The notes under the pieces are model-generated. The model did not search any database. It had not been told where the DNA came from and was given only the letters and a program-made list of their open reading frames with translations. Below, piece after piece: positions 43,504-51,342 of a stretch of 64,000 nucleotides of DNA. Every line of letters begins with the position of its first letter. The first letter of the stretch is position 1. This stretch comes from CAWBYL01 sp963793025 (GTDB lineage: Bacteria; Actinomycetota; Acidimicrobiia; Acidimicrobiales; Acidimicrobilacustridaceae). The stretch covers positions 1 to 64,000 of the forward strand of contig CAWBYL010000002.1 in NCBI GenBank assembly GCA_963793025.1. The letters run 5' to 3'. The position numbers and the translations under genes are program-made.

Positions 43504-44472
43504 TCAGGCGTAGGCCGAGCGCAGCGCGCCCACGGGCACGGCCTCGGGGTACACCGTCGCCAGCGCCGCCTTCAGGGCGGGGTCATCGATGCGGGCGGGG
43601 TCGAAGCGGACGGCGCTGCCCCGGCGGGCCAGGTCGTCGGCGAAGGTGTCGGCCACGTCCTGCATCGACAACCGGTCACCCTGGCGGCGGTCCCGTTCGG
43701 CGGCGGTGGCGTAGACGTCGGCCTTCCACAGGACGCTCACCCGGAACGTCTCCAGGGGCCCCCGCAGCAGCACCTCGCCGTGGTCCTGCACCACCCACTC
43801 CCCGGACCCGTCGGTGTCGGGGGCGAGGGTGGCCCGGGGGGAGATGCGCCGGGTCTCTCCGTCGAAGGGTCCGATCGGGGCGACCTGGTGGAACATGCCG
43901 TGGTTGTCGCCGAGCAGGGCGGTGTTGGCCATGGCCCCGACGTGCTCGGTGGGCGGGTGGTCGGGCCCGTCGGGCCAGTAGAGGAGCCCGCCCCCCTCGG
44001 CCACGTCGTCCATCCACCAGATGGCGGTGGCCTGGACGATCTCGTAGGGGTCGAAGAGGCCGGACCACAACATGCACCGCAGGAGCCACATCGGCGTGTT
44101 GGTGCGGTCGCGACCGTGGAACCGGGGGTTGTCGGTGTGGGCCGGCCCGCCCTCGGCGATGGCGACCATGAGGTTGACGTACACGCTCTGAGGTTCGATC
44201 ACCTCGGCGTCGTAGAACTCCTTGGCCGCCTCGATGTACCCCGGGTGGCGCAGGAACAGATCGGCGCCCGCCGCCGCGTGGTCGTCGTGCACCCAGTCGT
44301 CGCGGAACCACATCGGCTTGGTGCGGGCGTCGGGGTCGGCTCCGGGGCTGTACCAGCCGCCGAGCGGGGCGTACGGCGCGGTCGACTCGAGCAGTCGGCG
44401 CACGGCGGCGACGTCGTCGATGACGTCGGTCATGAACACGGGTGGCTTGGCGTAACGGATCCCCACGATCAA
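43504..44472 (-). CDS. Putative Fe(II)/2-oxoglutarate-type oxygenase; family not recognised
   Basis: 322 residues beginning MIVGIRYAKPPVFMTDVIDD. The middle has VYVNLMVAIAEGGPAHTDNP (His-x-Asp), RTNTPMWLLRCMLWSGLFDP, WMDDVAEGGGLLYWPDGPDH, TALLGDNHGMFHQVAPIGPF (distal His) and ETRRISPRA (Arg). H-x-D ... H ... R in this order and spacing (His about 112, His about 192) resembles the facial triad and co-substrate Arg of 2-oxoglutarate dioxygenases; this is my inference, not a family match. There is no signal peptide. The C-terminal about 90 residues (SVLWKADVYATAAERDRRQG, FADDLARRGSAVRFDPARID) are helical. It lies upstream of the thiolase/DUF35 genes by 143 bases. Confidence 0.5.
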   Translation of the reverse strand: MIVGIRYAKPPVFMTDVIDDVAAVRRLLESTAPYAPLGGWYSPGADPDARTKPMWFRDDWVHDDHAAAGADLFLRHPGYIEAAKEFYDAEVIEPQSVYVNLMVAIAEGGPAHTDNPRFHGRDRTNTPMWLLRCMLWSGLFDPYEIVQATAIWWMDDVAEGGGLLYWPDGPDHPPTEHVGAMANTALLGDNHGMFHQVAPIGPFDGETRRISPRATLAPDTDGSGEWVVQDHGEVLLRGPLETFRVSVLWKADVYATAAERDRRQGDRLSMQDVADTFADDLARRGSAVRFDPARIDDPALKAALATVYPEAVPVGALRSAYA

Positions 44473-44532
44473 CCCCCTGGCGATCGACTCCTCCCGACGG
44501 TACCTCGGGCCCGCCGCGGCAGCCCCGGCGCC

Positions 44533-44994
44533 TCAGGGCCGGCCGACCTCCACCTGCAGCAGGGACCGGTACTCCTGCGGCAGTCCGAAGTACTCCGCAC
44601 CGCGGAGGATCCGCTCGGCGTAGCCCTCCCGGGCGGGGGCGGACCCGGCGAACGGCTCGATGTAGACGGCGGCGTCGACCGGGCCCGAGTCGTCCACCAC
44701 GGACACGACCTCGCGCCGGTAGCGGCCGAGGGCCACCCCCTCGAAGCCGTCGAGGGCGTCGAGGTGCTGGTCGGAGACCGACCACAGGGCGCCCCACACC
44801 ATGTCGTCGGCGGCGGGGATCACCGTGGCCACGCCGCGGTGGCCGATCCGGAAGCTCCACCGTTCCAGGCGGGCCCGCCCGTACGGGGTCGCACCCGGGC
44901 ACCGCTCGGTCATCTGCCTCGGGTCCATGTTGGAGGCGTAGGCGAAGTACAACCGGTCCAGCCCGGCGCCGTCGATCGTCGAATCGGTGGGCAC
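44533..44994 (-). CDS. Gamma-glutamylcyclotransferase (GGCT)-fold protein, copy A
   Basis: 153 residues from GTG 44994. LDRLYFAYASNMDPRQMTER is the GGCT substrate loop (Y-x-S-N), followed by YGRARLERWSFRIGHRGVAT, DMVWGALWSVSDQHLDALDG with FEGVALGRYRREVVSV holding the acidic catalytic region, and AAVYIEPFAGSAPAREGYAE. The fold forms 5-oxoproline from gamma-glutamyl amines, but bacterial members act on varied amides. It is the downstream member of a tandem pair with 45044-45508 (50-base gap); the two share the layout from residue 15 on. Confidence 0.8.
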   Translation of the reverse strand: MPTDSTIDGAGLDRLYFAYASNMDPRQMTERCPGATPYGRARLERWSFRIGHRGVATVIPAADDMVWGALWSVSDQHLDALDGFEGVALGRYRREVVSVVDDSGPVDAAVYIEPFAGSAPAREGYAERILRGAEYFGLPQEYRSLLQVEVGRP

Positions 44995-45043
44995 GGCCGG
45001 GTACCTCCTGGTGGGCCGGGGTTGTGTGCTCGTGCCCGCCTCG

Positions 45044-45508
45044 TCAGCCCTCGGCGGTGGCGACCACCTGGGCCACGTAGTCCTCGGGGAGATGGAAGAA
45101 GGCGGCCCCGGCCAGGATGTGCTCGAGCTGGAACACCCGAGCGGGGGCCGAGGCCTCGAACGGCTCGACGTAGATGGAGGCGTCGACCCGTTCGCCGTCC
45201 CGGTCGACCCGCACCGTCTCGCGGTGGAAGCGGCCGATCTCCACGCCTTCGAAGCCGTCGAGGACCTCGATGTGGAACTCCGACACCGACCACAGGCCGC
45301 CCCACACGACGTCGTCGGCGGACCGGACGACAGTGGCCACCCCACGCTGGCCCATGCGGAACCCCCAGCCCGAGAGCAGGGCCCGGCCGAGGGGCTCGGC
45401 TCCGGGGCAGCGCTCGCGCATCTGGTCGGGGTCCATGCTCGACGCGTAGGCGAAGTAGAAGCCGTCGAGCTCGGTGCGGGGTGACGCGATGCTGGGATCC
45501 ACCCGCAC
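45044..45508 (-). CDS. Gamma-glutamylcyclotransferase (GGCT)-fold protein, copy B
   Basis: 154 residues. LDGFYFAYASSMDPDQMRER matches copy A except that the loop Asn is Ser (Y-A-S-S rather than Y-A-S-N). GWGFRMGQRGVATVVRSADD, VVWGGLWSVSEFHIEVLDGF and ASIYVEPFEASAPARVFQLE parallel copy A line by line, so this is a tandem duplication that has diverged. The altered substrate loop hints at different specificity. Likely co-transcribed with copy A. Confidence 0.8.
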   Translation of the reverse strand: MRVDPSIASPRTELDGFYFAYASSMDPDQMRERCPGAEPLGRALLSGWGFRMGQRGVATVVRSADDVVWGGLWSVSEFHIEVLDGFEGVEIGRFHRETVRVDRDGERVDASIYVEPFEASAPARVFQLEHILAGAAFFHLPEDYVAQVVATAEG

Positions 45509-45565
45509 AGCATCCCACCCGTCGTGGACCCGTCCGGAACGGCCGGCCTCTCGAGCGACCCGGGC

Positions 45566-46267
45566 TCAGATCACGTAGTCGTCGACCGCCCAGACACCGT
45601 CGCCCGATTCCGTCGGTCCGGCGGTGCTCATCTGGCCCGCGACCTGCATCTCGAGGGACCCGACCCGCTCGACCAGGCTGCCCAGGCGGGCGGCCACCAG
45701 GTCGACGCTCGAGTCGAGGGCCACGTCGACGCCATGGCCCGCTTCGAGCGAGGTGGTGCGAGCCACGATCTGGCCCGGCACCCCGACCACCACCGTTCCG
45801 GCCGGGACGTCTCGCACCACGACGGCGTTGGCGCCGATGCGGGCGTCGTCGCCCACGGTGATGGCGCCGAGCACCTTGGCCCCCGCCCCCACGACGACCC
45901 GGTCGCCGACGGTCGGGTGGCGCTTGCCGGGCCGGGTGCTGGTGCCCCCGAGGGTGACCCCCTGGTAGATCGTGCAGTCCTCACCCACCACGGTGGTCTC
46001 GCCGATCACCACGCCGGTGGCGTGATCGATGAACACCCCCGGACCGAGGGCGGCCCCGGGGTGGATGTCGACGCCGGTGACGGTGCGCGCCGCCGCCGAC
46101 ACCAGGCGGGCGCTGAAGCGGTGCCCGCCGATCCACAGCCGATGGGCGAGCCGGTAGGCGAGCACCGCGTGGAGACCCGGATAGGTGAGCAGCGTGTCGG
46201 CCAACCCCCGCCCCGCGGGGTCGCGTTCGGCGATGGCGCCGATGTCGCGGCGCAGGGTGCCGGCCAC
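45566..46267 (-). CDS. cysE: Serine O-acetyltransferase
   Basis: 233 residues from GTG 46267, starting one base after the cysK stop. N-terminal helices LADTLLTYPGLHAVLAYRLA HR are followed by left-handed beta-helix hexapeptides: VDIHPGAALGPGVFIDHATG (with the catalytic His region), VIGETTVVGEDCTIYQGVTL and GGTSTRPGKRHPTVGDRVVV. It acetylates serine with acetyl-CoA to make O-acetylserine for CysK. Like other short actinobacterial CysE/EpsC proteins it lacks the long N-terminal domain. The C-terminal tail (about 185-233, acidic, ending in VWAVDDYVI) is longer than in enteric enzymes; a C-terminal Ile is the residue by which CysE binds CysK in the cysteine-synthase complex. Confidence 0.92.
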   Translation of the reverse strand: MAGTLRRDIGAIAERDPAGRGLADTLLTYPGLHAVLAYRLAHRLWIGGHRFSARLVSAAARTVTGVDIHPGAALGPGVFIDHATGVVIGETTVVGEDCTIYQGVTLGGTSTRPGKRHPTVGDRVVVGAGAKVLGAITVGDDARIGANAVVVRDVPAGTVVVGVPGQIVARTTSLEAGHGVDVALDSSVDLVAARLGSLVERVGSLEMQVAGQMSTAGPTESGDGVWAVDDYVI

Positions 46268-46268
46268 G

Positions 46269-47192
46269 TCAGTCGCCCAGACCGGCGAACAGCGGAGTCG
46301 ACAGGTACCGCTCGCCGTAGGAGGCGGTGATGACCACGATGGTCTTGCCCGCGTTCTCGGGGCGACCGGCGACCGTGCGGGCCGCCTTCACCGCGGCACC
46401 GGAGGAGATGCCGAGCAGCAGGCCCTCCTCGGTGGCCAGGGCCCGGGCCTCGGCGAAGGCGTCCTCGGCGTCGACGGTGATGACCTCGTCGACCACGGCG
46501 GCGTCGTAGTTGTCGGGGACGAACCCGGCGCCGATGCCCTGGATGGGATGGGGGCCCTTGACCCCGCCGGAGAGCACCGGAGAGGCCGACGGTTCGACGG
46601 CGATCATCTGCACCGAGGGCTTGCGCTCCTTGAGCACCTCGCCGATCCCGGAGATGGTGCCGCCGGTGCCCACCCCGGCGATGACGATGTCGACGCCTCC
46701 GTCGGTGTCGTCCCAGATCTCCACCGCAGTGGTGCGGCGGTGGACGTCGGGGTTGGCCGGGTTGTCGAACTGGCTGAGCATGAGGGCGCCCCGGTCCTGC
46801 GCGATCTCCTGGGCCTTGGCGATGGCTCCGCCCATGCCGTCGGGGCCGGGGGTGAGCACCAGCTCGGCGCCGTAGCCCCGCAGCAGCATGCGCCGCTCAG
46901 AGCTCATGGTCTCGGGCATGGTGAAGATGGCCTTGTACCCCCGGGCGGCGGCCACCATGGCCAGGGCGATGCCGGTGTTGCCCGACGTCGGCTCGACGAT
47001 GGTGGCCCCCGGCTTGAGGCGCCCGTCGGCCTCGGCCGCCTCGATCATCGAGATCCCGATGCGGTCCTTCACGCTGCCGCCGGGGTTGAAGTACTCGAGC
47101 TTCACCAACACGTCGGCGTCGCCGTCGATGTGGTGCAGCCGCACCAGTGGGGTGTGGCCGATCAGCTCGGTGATGTCGTCGGCGATCTTCAT
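46269..47192 (-). CDS. cysK: Cysteine synthase A (O-acetylserine sulfhydrylase)
   Basis: 307 residues from ATG 47192 (AGGGGAGACAACGC upstream; an in-frame ATG at 47213 is less well placed). PLP fold type II: VLVKLEYFNPGGSVKDRIGI has the Schiff-base Lys, IVEPTSGNTGIALAMVAAAR the substrate loop, VIAGVGTGGTISGIGEVLKE the phosphate-binding glycines and LLLGISSGAAVKAARTVAG the Ser near the pyridine ring. It joins sulfide to O-acetylserine, giving cysteine. Immediately upstream of cysE, so the two enzymes of cysteine synthesis form one operon. Confidence 0.95.
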   Translation of the reverse strand: MKIADDITELIGHTPLVRLHHIDGDADVLVKLEYFNPGGSVKDRIGISMIEAAEADGRLKPGATIVEPTSGNTGIALAMVAAARGYKAIFTMPETMSSERRMLLRGYGAELVLTPGPDGMGGAIAKAQEIAQDRGALMLSQFDNPANPDVHRRTTAVEIWDDTDGGVDIVIAGVGTGGTISGIGEVLKERKPSVQMIAVEPSASPVLSGGVKGPHPIQGIGAGFVPDNYDAAVVDEVITVDAEDAFAEARALATEEGLLLGISSGAAVKAARTVAGRPENAGKTIVVITASYGERYLSTPLFAGLGD

Positions 47193-47370
47193 GCGTTGTC
47201 TCCCCTGGGTCACCGGCCCCCGGGGCCGACGGTCGGGTCCGAATCTGGACCACGTAGGTCACCATTGTGCCCACGTCGACGCGGATCACCGACGGAGAGG
47301 GCGATGGCCGGTGCGACACGTCGGCCCGGCGGCGGGTCAGCCCGTCCCGGGACGGACCAGGATCGGGCCC

Positions 47371-47880
47371 TCAGCGGCGCTGGAGCAGGCCCTTGGCGTA
47401 GGCGGCCTGGCCGGCGTGTTGGATCTCGTCGTCGACGATGCTGACCAGTCGCACCCCGAACGTGACCGGCGGATCCCAGTTCTCGTCGACCACCCGGTCG
47501 AGCGTCTCGGTCGTGAGTGACGCCAGCAGCTCGGCCGTGCGGGCGGCGACGGCGTCGTAGTACCCGGTGATGGCCCCGGCGTCGGTCGGCTGCACGGCGG
47601 CCACGTCCTCGGGGGTGTGGCCGTACCCGTGGTTGGCGGGGTCGGGGTCGAGGCCGAACCCCGCGGCCCAGCTCCCCTCCTCCCACACCTGGTCCCGTCC
47701 CATCAGGTCGGCCACCTGGGCGTCCTCCACCCGGGCCAGGTGCCAGAGCAGCCAACCGATGGGGTTCGCGCCCGGTTCGGGGACGGCGAGGAGGTCGTCG
47801 GTGCTGAGTCCGTCGAGGGTGCCCTCGACGTGCTCACGCACCCGGGCGAAGAAGTCTCCGTAGACCTGGCTGACGTCCAT
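47371..47880 (-). CDS. DinB-superfamily protein (mycothiol-transferase-like)
   Basis: 169 residues, four-helix bundle: MDVSQVYGDFFARVREHVEG, NPIGWLLWHLARVEDAQVAD with the metal His, GAITGYYDAVAARTAELLAS and GVRLVSIVDDEIQHAGQAAY carrying the C-terminal His. A three-His metal site is expected in DinB/DUF664 proteins; actinobacterial members include mycothiol-dependent S-transferases and isomerases, so thiol chemistry is plausible, especially beside cysteine-synthesis genes. The exact reaction is unknown. Confidence 0.78.
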   Translation of the reverse strand: MDVSQVYGDFFARVREHVEGTLDGLSTDDLLAVPEPGANPIGWLLWHLARVEDAQVADLMGRDQVWEEGSWAAGFGLDPDPANHGYGHTPEDVAAVQPTDAGAITGYYDAVAARTAELLASLTTETLDRVVDENWDPPVTFGVRLVSIVDDEIQHAGQAAYAKGLLQRR

Positions 47881-47942
47881 GGTGGGCCTCCGTGCGTTGC
47901 GGTCGCGGCGCTCCGTCGATCATCGCAGAAGCGTGGGTCGGA

Positions 47943-47959
47943 CGGACCAAATCGGTCCG
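47943..47959. promoter_or_regulatory. Inverted repeat upstream of the surface-protein gene
   Basis: CGGACC-AAAT-CGGTCCG forms a short dyad about 81 bases before the GTG at 48040, in the gap between the DinB gene (minus) and the MBG-repeat gene (plus). It may be an operator; no regulator can be assigned. Confidence 0.3.
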
Positions 47960-48039
47960 CCCCTCTTCAGACTCCGTACCGCGCCGTCGATCCCCCAAGG
48001 GCAGGAACTGCCAGGAACCTCAGAGGAGACGACCGCACC

Positions 48040-49650
48040 GTGAGCCGCATCACCCGATCCACAGCAGGGCCGTTGGTAGCCGCGCTGGTCCTCTTCGTCG
48101 GCGCGTTCGCCGTGCTCGGAATCGGCGCTGACCGCGCCGACGCCGCCGTGCCCCACCTCACGTCCTCGTCGATCGACTGCGGTACGAACGTCACCTACGG
48201 CACCGCGTCCACCTGCACGATCACGGTGCGCGACATCATGCCGAACATCTTCTCCCCCGTGCCCCCGACCGGCACCGTCTCGGTGGGGACCATCCTGGAC
48301 CGCCTCGACGTGGACGGCAGCCCGTGCACCCTGGCGGCGAGCGGGGCCAAGACGTCGAGCTGCACGGTGCAGATCACGCCCACCGACCTGGGCCACATCG
48401 CGCCCGGCTCCCTCTACAACCCGACCGGCAACTTCGTCCTCTCCGTCGCCGGCACGATCGTCTACGCCGACCCCGCCCCGCTGACCGTCACCGCCGATGA
48501 CCAGGCTCGGGCCTACGGCGCGGCCAATCCGGCGTTGACCGCTTCCTACGACGGCTTCGTGTTGGGTCAGGGCCCAGCTGATCTGTCCGGCACCCTCGAG
48601 TGCACCACGGCCGCCGACGAGAACAGCGACGCCGGTGACTACGCGATCGACTGCGGCGGGCAGACCTCGACCAACTACGACATCACCTACGGTCCCGGCA
48701 CCCTGAGCGTGGACCCGGCGGCGCTGACCGTCACCGCCGATGACCAGGCTCGGGCCTACGGCGCGGCCAATCCGGCGTTGACCGCTTCCTACGACGGTTT
48801 CGTGCTGGGTCAGGGTCCGGCCGATCTGTCCGGCACCCTCGAGTGCACCACGGCCGCCGACGAGAACAGCGACGCCGGTGACTACGCGATCGACTGCGGC
48901 GGGCAGACCTCGACCAACTACGACATCACCTACGGTCCCGGCACCTTGAGCGTGGACCCGGCGGCGCTGACCGTCACCGCCGACGACGCCGCCCGGCAGG
49001 TCGGGGCCCCCGAACCCGCCTTCACCGCCTCCTACGACGGCTTCGTGCTGGGCCAGGGTCCGGCCGATCTGTCCGGCACCCTCGAGTGCACCACCACGGC
49101 AACCTCGGAGAGCGCCCCCGGTCTCTACGCCATCGCGTGCGCCGGCCAGACCTCGACGAACTACGACATCACCTACGAGCCGGGCGAGCTCGAGGTCGTG
49201 GTCGCTCCCAGCGGTGTGGTCACCCCCAAGTCCGACCTCGTCCCCGGCGGGACCCTCGACGTCGACACCGACGGCTGGATGCCCGACAGCGACGTGACGG
49301 TCACCGTGTGCGGAATCCTCGTCGGTTCGGGCACGGCCGATGGCGACGGTGTCTTCGTCGGCCGCTTCGCCCTGCCCGATGACCTCCCCGTCGGTCCCTG
49401 CGAGGTCGTCGTCGAGGGCACCAACCTGGCCGACCAGCCCTCGGCGGTGGTGATGGGCATCACCGTCACGGCGGCACCGGTCACTCCGGTCACTCCTCCC
49501 ACCCCGTCGACGCCGGCCTCGTCGGTGTCTCCCGCCGGAGCGCTGCCCTACACCGGTTCCGACGTGATGGGCCTCGTCGTCGCAGCCCTGCTGGTCATCG
49601 GTGCCGGATTCGGGCTGACGGCCTTCGAGCGCCGACGCCGCCAGATCTGA
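48040..49650 (+). CDS. MBG-repeat surface protein with LPYTG sortase anchor
   Basis: 536 residues from GTG 48040 (AGAGGAGAC upstream). A signal peptide (PLVAALVLFVGAFAVLGIGA, cut near ADA) is followed by an Ig-like domain (SIDCGTNVTYGTASTCTITV, repeated Cys), three 81-residue MBG repeats (each APLTVTADDQARAYGAANPA, YDGFVLGQGPADLSGTLECT, NYDITYGPGTLSVDP or close variants), and a further Ig-like domain (GGTLDVDTDGWMPDSDVTVT). A Thr/Pro stalk (TPVTPPTPSTPAS) leads to LPYTG, the hydrophobic helix GLVVAALLVIGAGFGLTAF and RRRR. LPxTG plus helix plus positive tail means sortase attachment to the wall. Probably an adhesin or structural surface protein. No sortase gene is in the window. Confidence 0.88.
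   Translation: MSRITRSTAGPLVAALVLFVGAFAVLGIGADRADAAVPHLTSSSIDCGTNVTYGTASTCTITVRDIMPNIFSPVPPTGTVSVGTILDRLDVDGSPCTLAASGAKTSSCTVQITPTDLGHIAPGSLYNPTGNFVLSVAGTIVYADPAPLTVTADDQARAYGAANPALTASYDGFVLGQGPADLSGTLECTTAADENSDAGDYAIDCGGQTSTNYDITYGPGTLSVDPAALTVTADDQARAYGAANPALTASYDGFVLGQGPADLSGTLECTTAADENSDAGDYAIDCGGQTSTNYDITYGPGTLSVDPAALTVTADDAARQVGAPEPAFTASYDGFVLGQGPADLSGTLECTTTATSESAPGLYAIACAGQTSTNYDITYEPGELEVVVAPSGVVTPKSDLVPGGTLDVDTDGWMPDSDVTVTVCGILVGSGTADGDGVFVGRFALPDDLPVGPCEVVVEGTNLADQPSAVVMGITVTAAPVTPVTPPTPSTPASSVSPAGALPYTGSDVMGLVVAALLVIGAGFGLTAFERRRRQI
48481..49190 (+). repeat. Three tandem 243-base MBG repeats
   Basis: Units start at 48481, 48724 and 48967 (CTGACCGTCACCGCCG each time), period 243 bases or 81 codons. 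Units 1 and 2 differ at only a few positions along their length; unit 3 is diverged in its first third and its end. The near identity of units 1 and 2 means recent duplication or ongoing recombination. Confidence 0.93.
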
Positions 49651-49763
49651 GCCCCCGTCGGGTCGGCGCCCCGAATCCTCCGCGGAGCGCCGACCGGCGG
49701 CGAGGGGTACGTTCGCCGACGAAGGAACGACACCCGAGCGAGGTGCGTCCTGAGGAGGCCAGC

Positions 49764-50711
49764 ATGAGTGAGCAGAGCACGGCCCCATCGGCCGACGCCC
49801 CACCGGAGGGTCCGCCCGAGGAGGGCGGCATCCCCTGGATCAACACCGAGATCCAACAGCAGATCCAGTGGCGCGACGGCGACATCGTCGTCTCGGTACC
49901 GGCCAAGAGCGGCACCACGTGGACGATGAACATCGTCCACCAGCTCCGCTCCGGCGGGGATCCCGACCTGTTCGACGTGTACGTCGAGGTCCCCTGGCTG
50001 GAGTTCGTGCCCAGCCCCACCACCGAGGTGGCCGACATCGTCGCCGGCTTCGACGCCATGGGCACCGAACGGCGCCGGGCCTTCAAGACCCACTCCGGGC
50101 CGGGTGACCTTCCCTACCAGGCGCCGGGCAAGGGCCCCGACGTGAAGTACGTCGTCGTCGGCCGCAACCCCGATGAGGCCATCGCCTCGATGCGCCCCTT
50201 CATCGACTCGCACTCCGACGCCTGGTTCCAGCTGTGGGACGTGCCCAAGGAGATGGTCGTCGGTCCCGACTTCGAGACCTTCGTCAACGAGATCGGCCAG
50301 ATGCTGCTCATGCAGACCTTCGCCTTCCTCGCCGCGTGGTGGCCGCTGCGCAACCAGCCCAACGTGCTGTTCGTGCACTTCGCCGACCTGAAGGCCGACC
50401 CCGAGGGCTCGGTGCGGCGCATCGCCGACTTCCTCGGTTTCGAGCCGACCGAGGACGAGTGGCCGGGGATCATGGAGTACACCTCGTTCGCCTGGATGAA
50501 GGCCCACGAGGACAAGTTCGAGTTGCGGAGCCTGTCCGATCCGCCGATCCTCGATCCCGGCGCCATGATCCGCAAGGGCCAGGTCGGCGCCGCCGCCGAG
50601 GACGGGGTGACCCCGGAGATGTCGGCCACCATCGCCGCCGTCGGTCGCGAGATCGTGGGCGACGAGGCCGCCCTCACCTGGTTCAGCCACGGCGGCCCTC
50701 TCCCCACCTAG
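49764..50711 (+). CDS. PAPS-dependent sulfotransferase
   Basis: 315 residues from ATG 49764 (GAGGAGGCCAGC upstream; an ATG at 49743 is less likely). DIVVSVPAKSGTTWTMNIVH is the 5'-phosphosulfate loop, VKYVVVGRNPDEAIASMRPF the 3'-phosphate-binding strand and Ser region, MIRKGQVGAAAED the C-terminal R-K-G-x-x-G loop. This is the cytosolic sulfotransferase type that moves sulfate from PAPS to alcohols or phenols. The final loop lacks the usual D-W-K, so efficiency is uncertain. No close sulfate-activation genes, but cysE-cysK nearby suggests local sulfur metabolism (weak). Confidence 0.87.
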   Translation: MSEQSTAPSADAPPEGPPEEGGIPWINTEIQQQIQWRDGDIVVSVPAKSGTTWTMNIVHQLRSGGDPDLFDVYVEVPWLEFVPSPTTEVADIVAGFDAMGTERRRAFKTHSGPGDLPYQAPGKGPDVKYVVVGRNPDEAIASMRPFIDSHSDAWFQLWDVPKEMVVGPDFETFVNEIGQMLLMQTFAFLAAWWPLRNQPNVLFVHFADLKADPEGSVRRIADFLGFEPTEDEWPGIMEYTSFAWMKAHEDKFELRSLSDPPILDPGAMIRKGQVGAAAEDGVTPEMSATIAAVGREIVGDEAALTWFSHGGPLPT

Positions 50712-50731
50712 GCCGCCCGGCACCCCTTCGT

Positions 50732-50787
50732 CCCGAACTGGTGGGCATCTCGCATCACATGTGATGCGCAGCGCCAACCAGTTCGGG
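50732..50787. terminator. Long hairpin between convergent genes with central palindrome
   Basis: Outer arms CCCGAACTGG (50732-50741) and CCAGTTCGGG (50778-50787) enclose GCATCACATGTGATGC (50752-50767), itself a perfect palindrome. It lies 21 bases after the sulfotransferase stop and 5 bases before the VOC gene stop, so it can act for both. The central palindrome is unusually AT-rich for this genome. Confidence 0.75.
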
Positions 50788-50791
50788 TGGG

Positions 50792-51313
50792 TCAGTCCTC
50801 TTCGGGGGCGGACTCGGGGGTCTCGAAGAGGGGCTGGCGGATGAACTCCACCTGGATGCCGTCCGGGTCCTTGAAGTAGATCGACTCCTCGACGCCCATG
50901 TCCGGACCGATGTAGGCCACCCCGGCCGCCGTCAGCTTCTCCTTGGTGGCCTCGAAGTCCTCGGGCGAGACCGAGATGGCCACGTGCTGCACGCCGCCGA
51001 GGCCCTCGGGGACCGGTTCCAGACCCAGGCCGGGGAAGTCGAAGAAGGCCAGCATGTTGAGGTTGCCGATGTCGAAGAAGAAGTGCGTCGAGCCCGGGTA
51101 GTCACGGTTCTCGAACAGCTCCACCACCGGGAAGCCGAGCACGCCCTGGTAGAACTCGATCGTGGTCGTCGGGTCCGAGCAGATCAGCGCCAGGTGATGC
51201 ACCCCCCCACCGGTCGAGGCCGGCCGCTCGGCGGCGGGGAGCACGTAGCGCTGGCGCAGGTCACGGCGCTGGTCGGCCAGACGGGTGAGCTCGGCAGAGT
51301 CGGGAGGGGCCAC
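50792..51313 (-). CDS. VOC (glyoxalase/dioxygenase-fold) family protein
   Basis: 173 residues from GTG 51313. N-terminal helix (AELTRLADQRRDLRQRYVLP), then two beta-alpha-beta-beta-beta modules: GVHHLALICSDPTTTIEFYQ with GVLGFPVVELFENRDYPGST, and GGVQHVAISVSPEDFEATKE with GVEESIYFKDPDGIQVEFIR. His40 (VHHLAL), His in STHFFF, His in VQHVAI and Glu in VEF are typical metal ligands in this order. The fold covers glyoxalases, extradiol dioxygenases and resistance proteins; the reaction is unknown. Divergent from the acyl-CoA synthetase. Confidence 0.83.
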   Translation of the reverse strand: MAPPDSAELTRLADQRRDLRQRYVLPAAERPASTGGGVHHLALICSDPTTTIEFYQGVLGFPVVELFENRDYPGSTHFFFDIGNLNMLAFFDFPGLGLEPVPEGLGGVQHVAISVSPEDFEATKEKLTAAGVAYIGPDMGVEESIYFKDPDGIQVEFIRQPLFETPESAPEED

Positions 51314-51342
51314 GCCCTCACGCTAGCGATCAGCGTTCGCTG

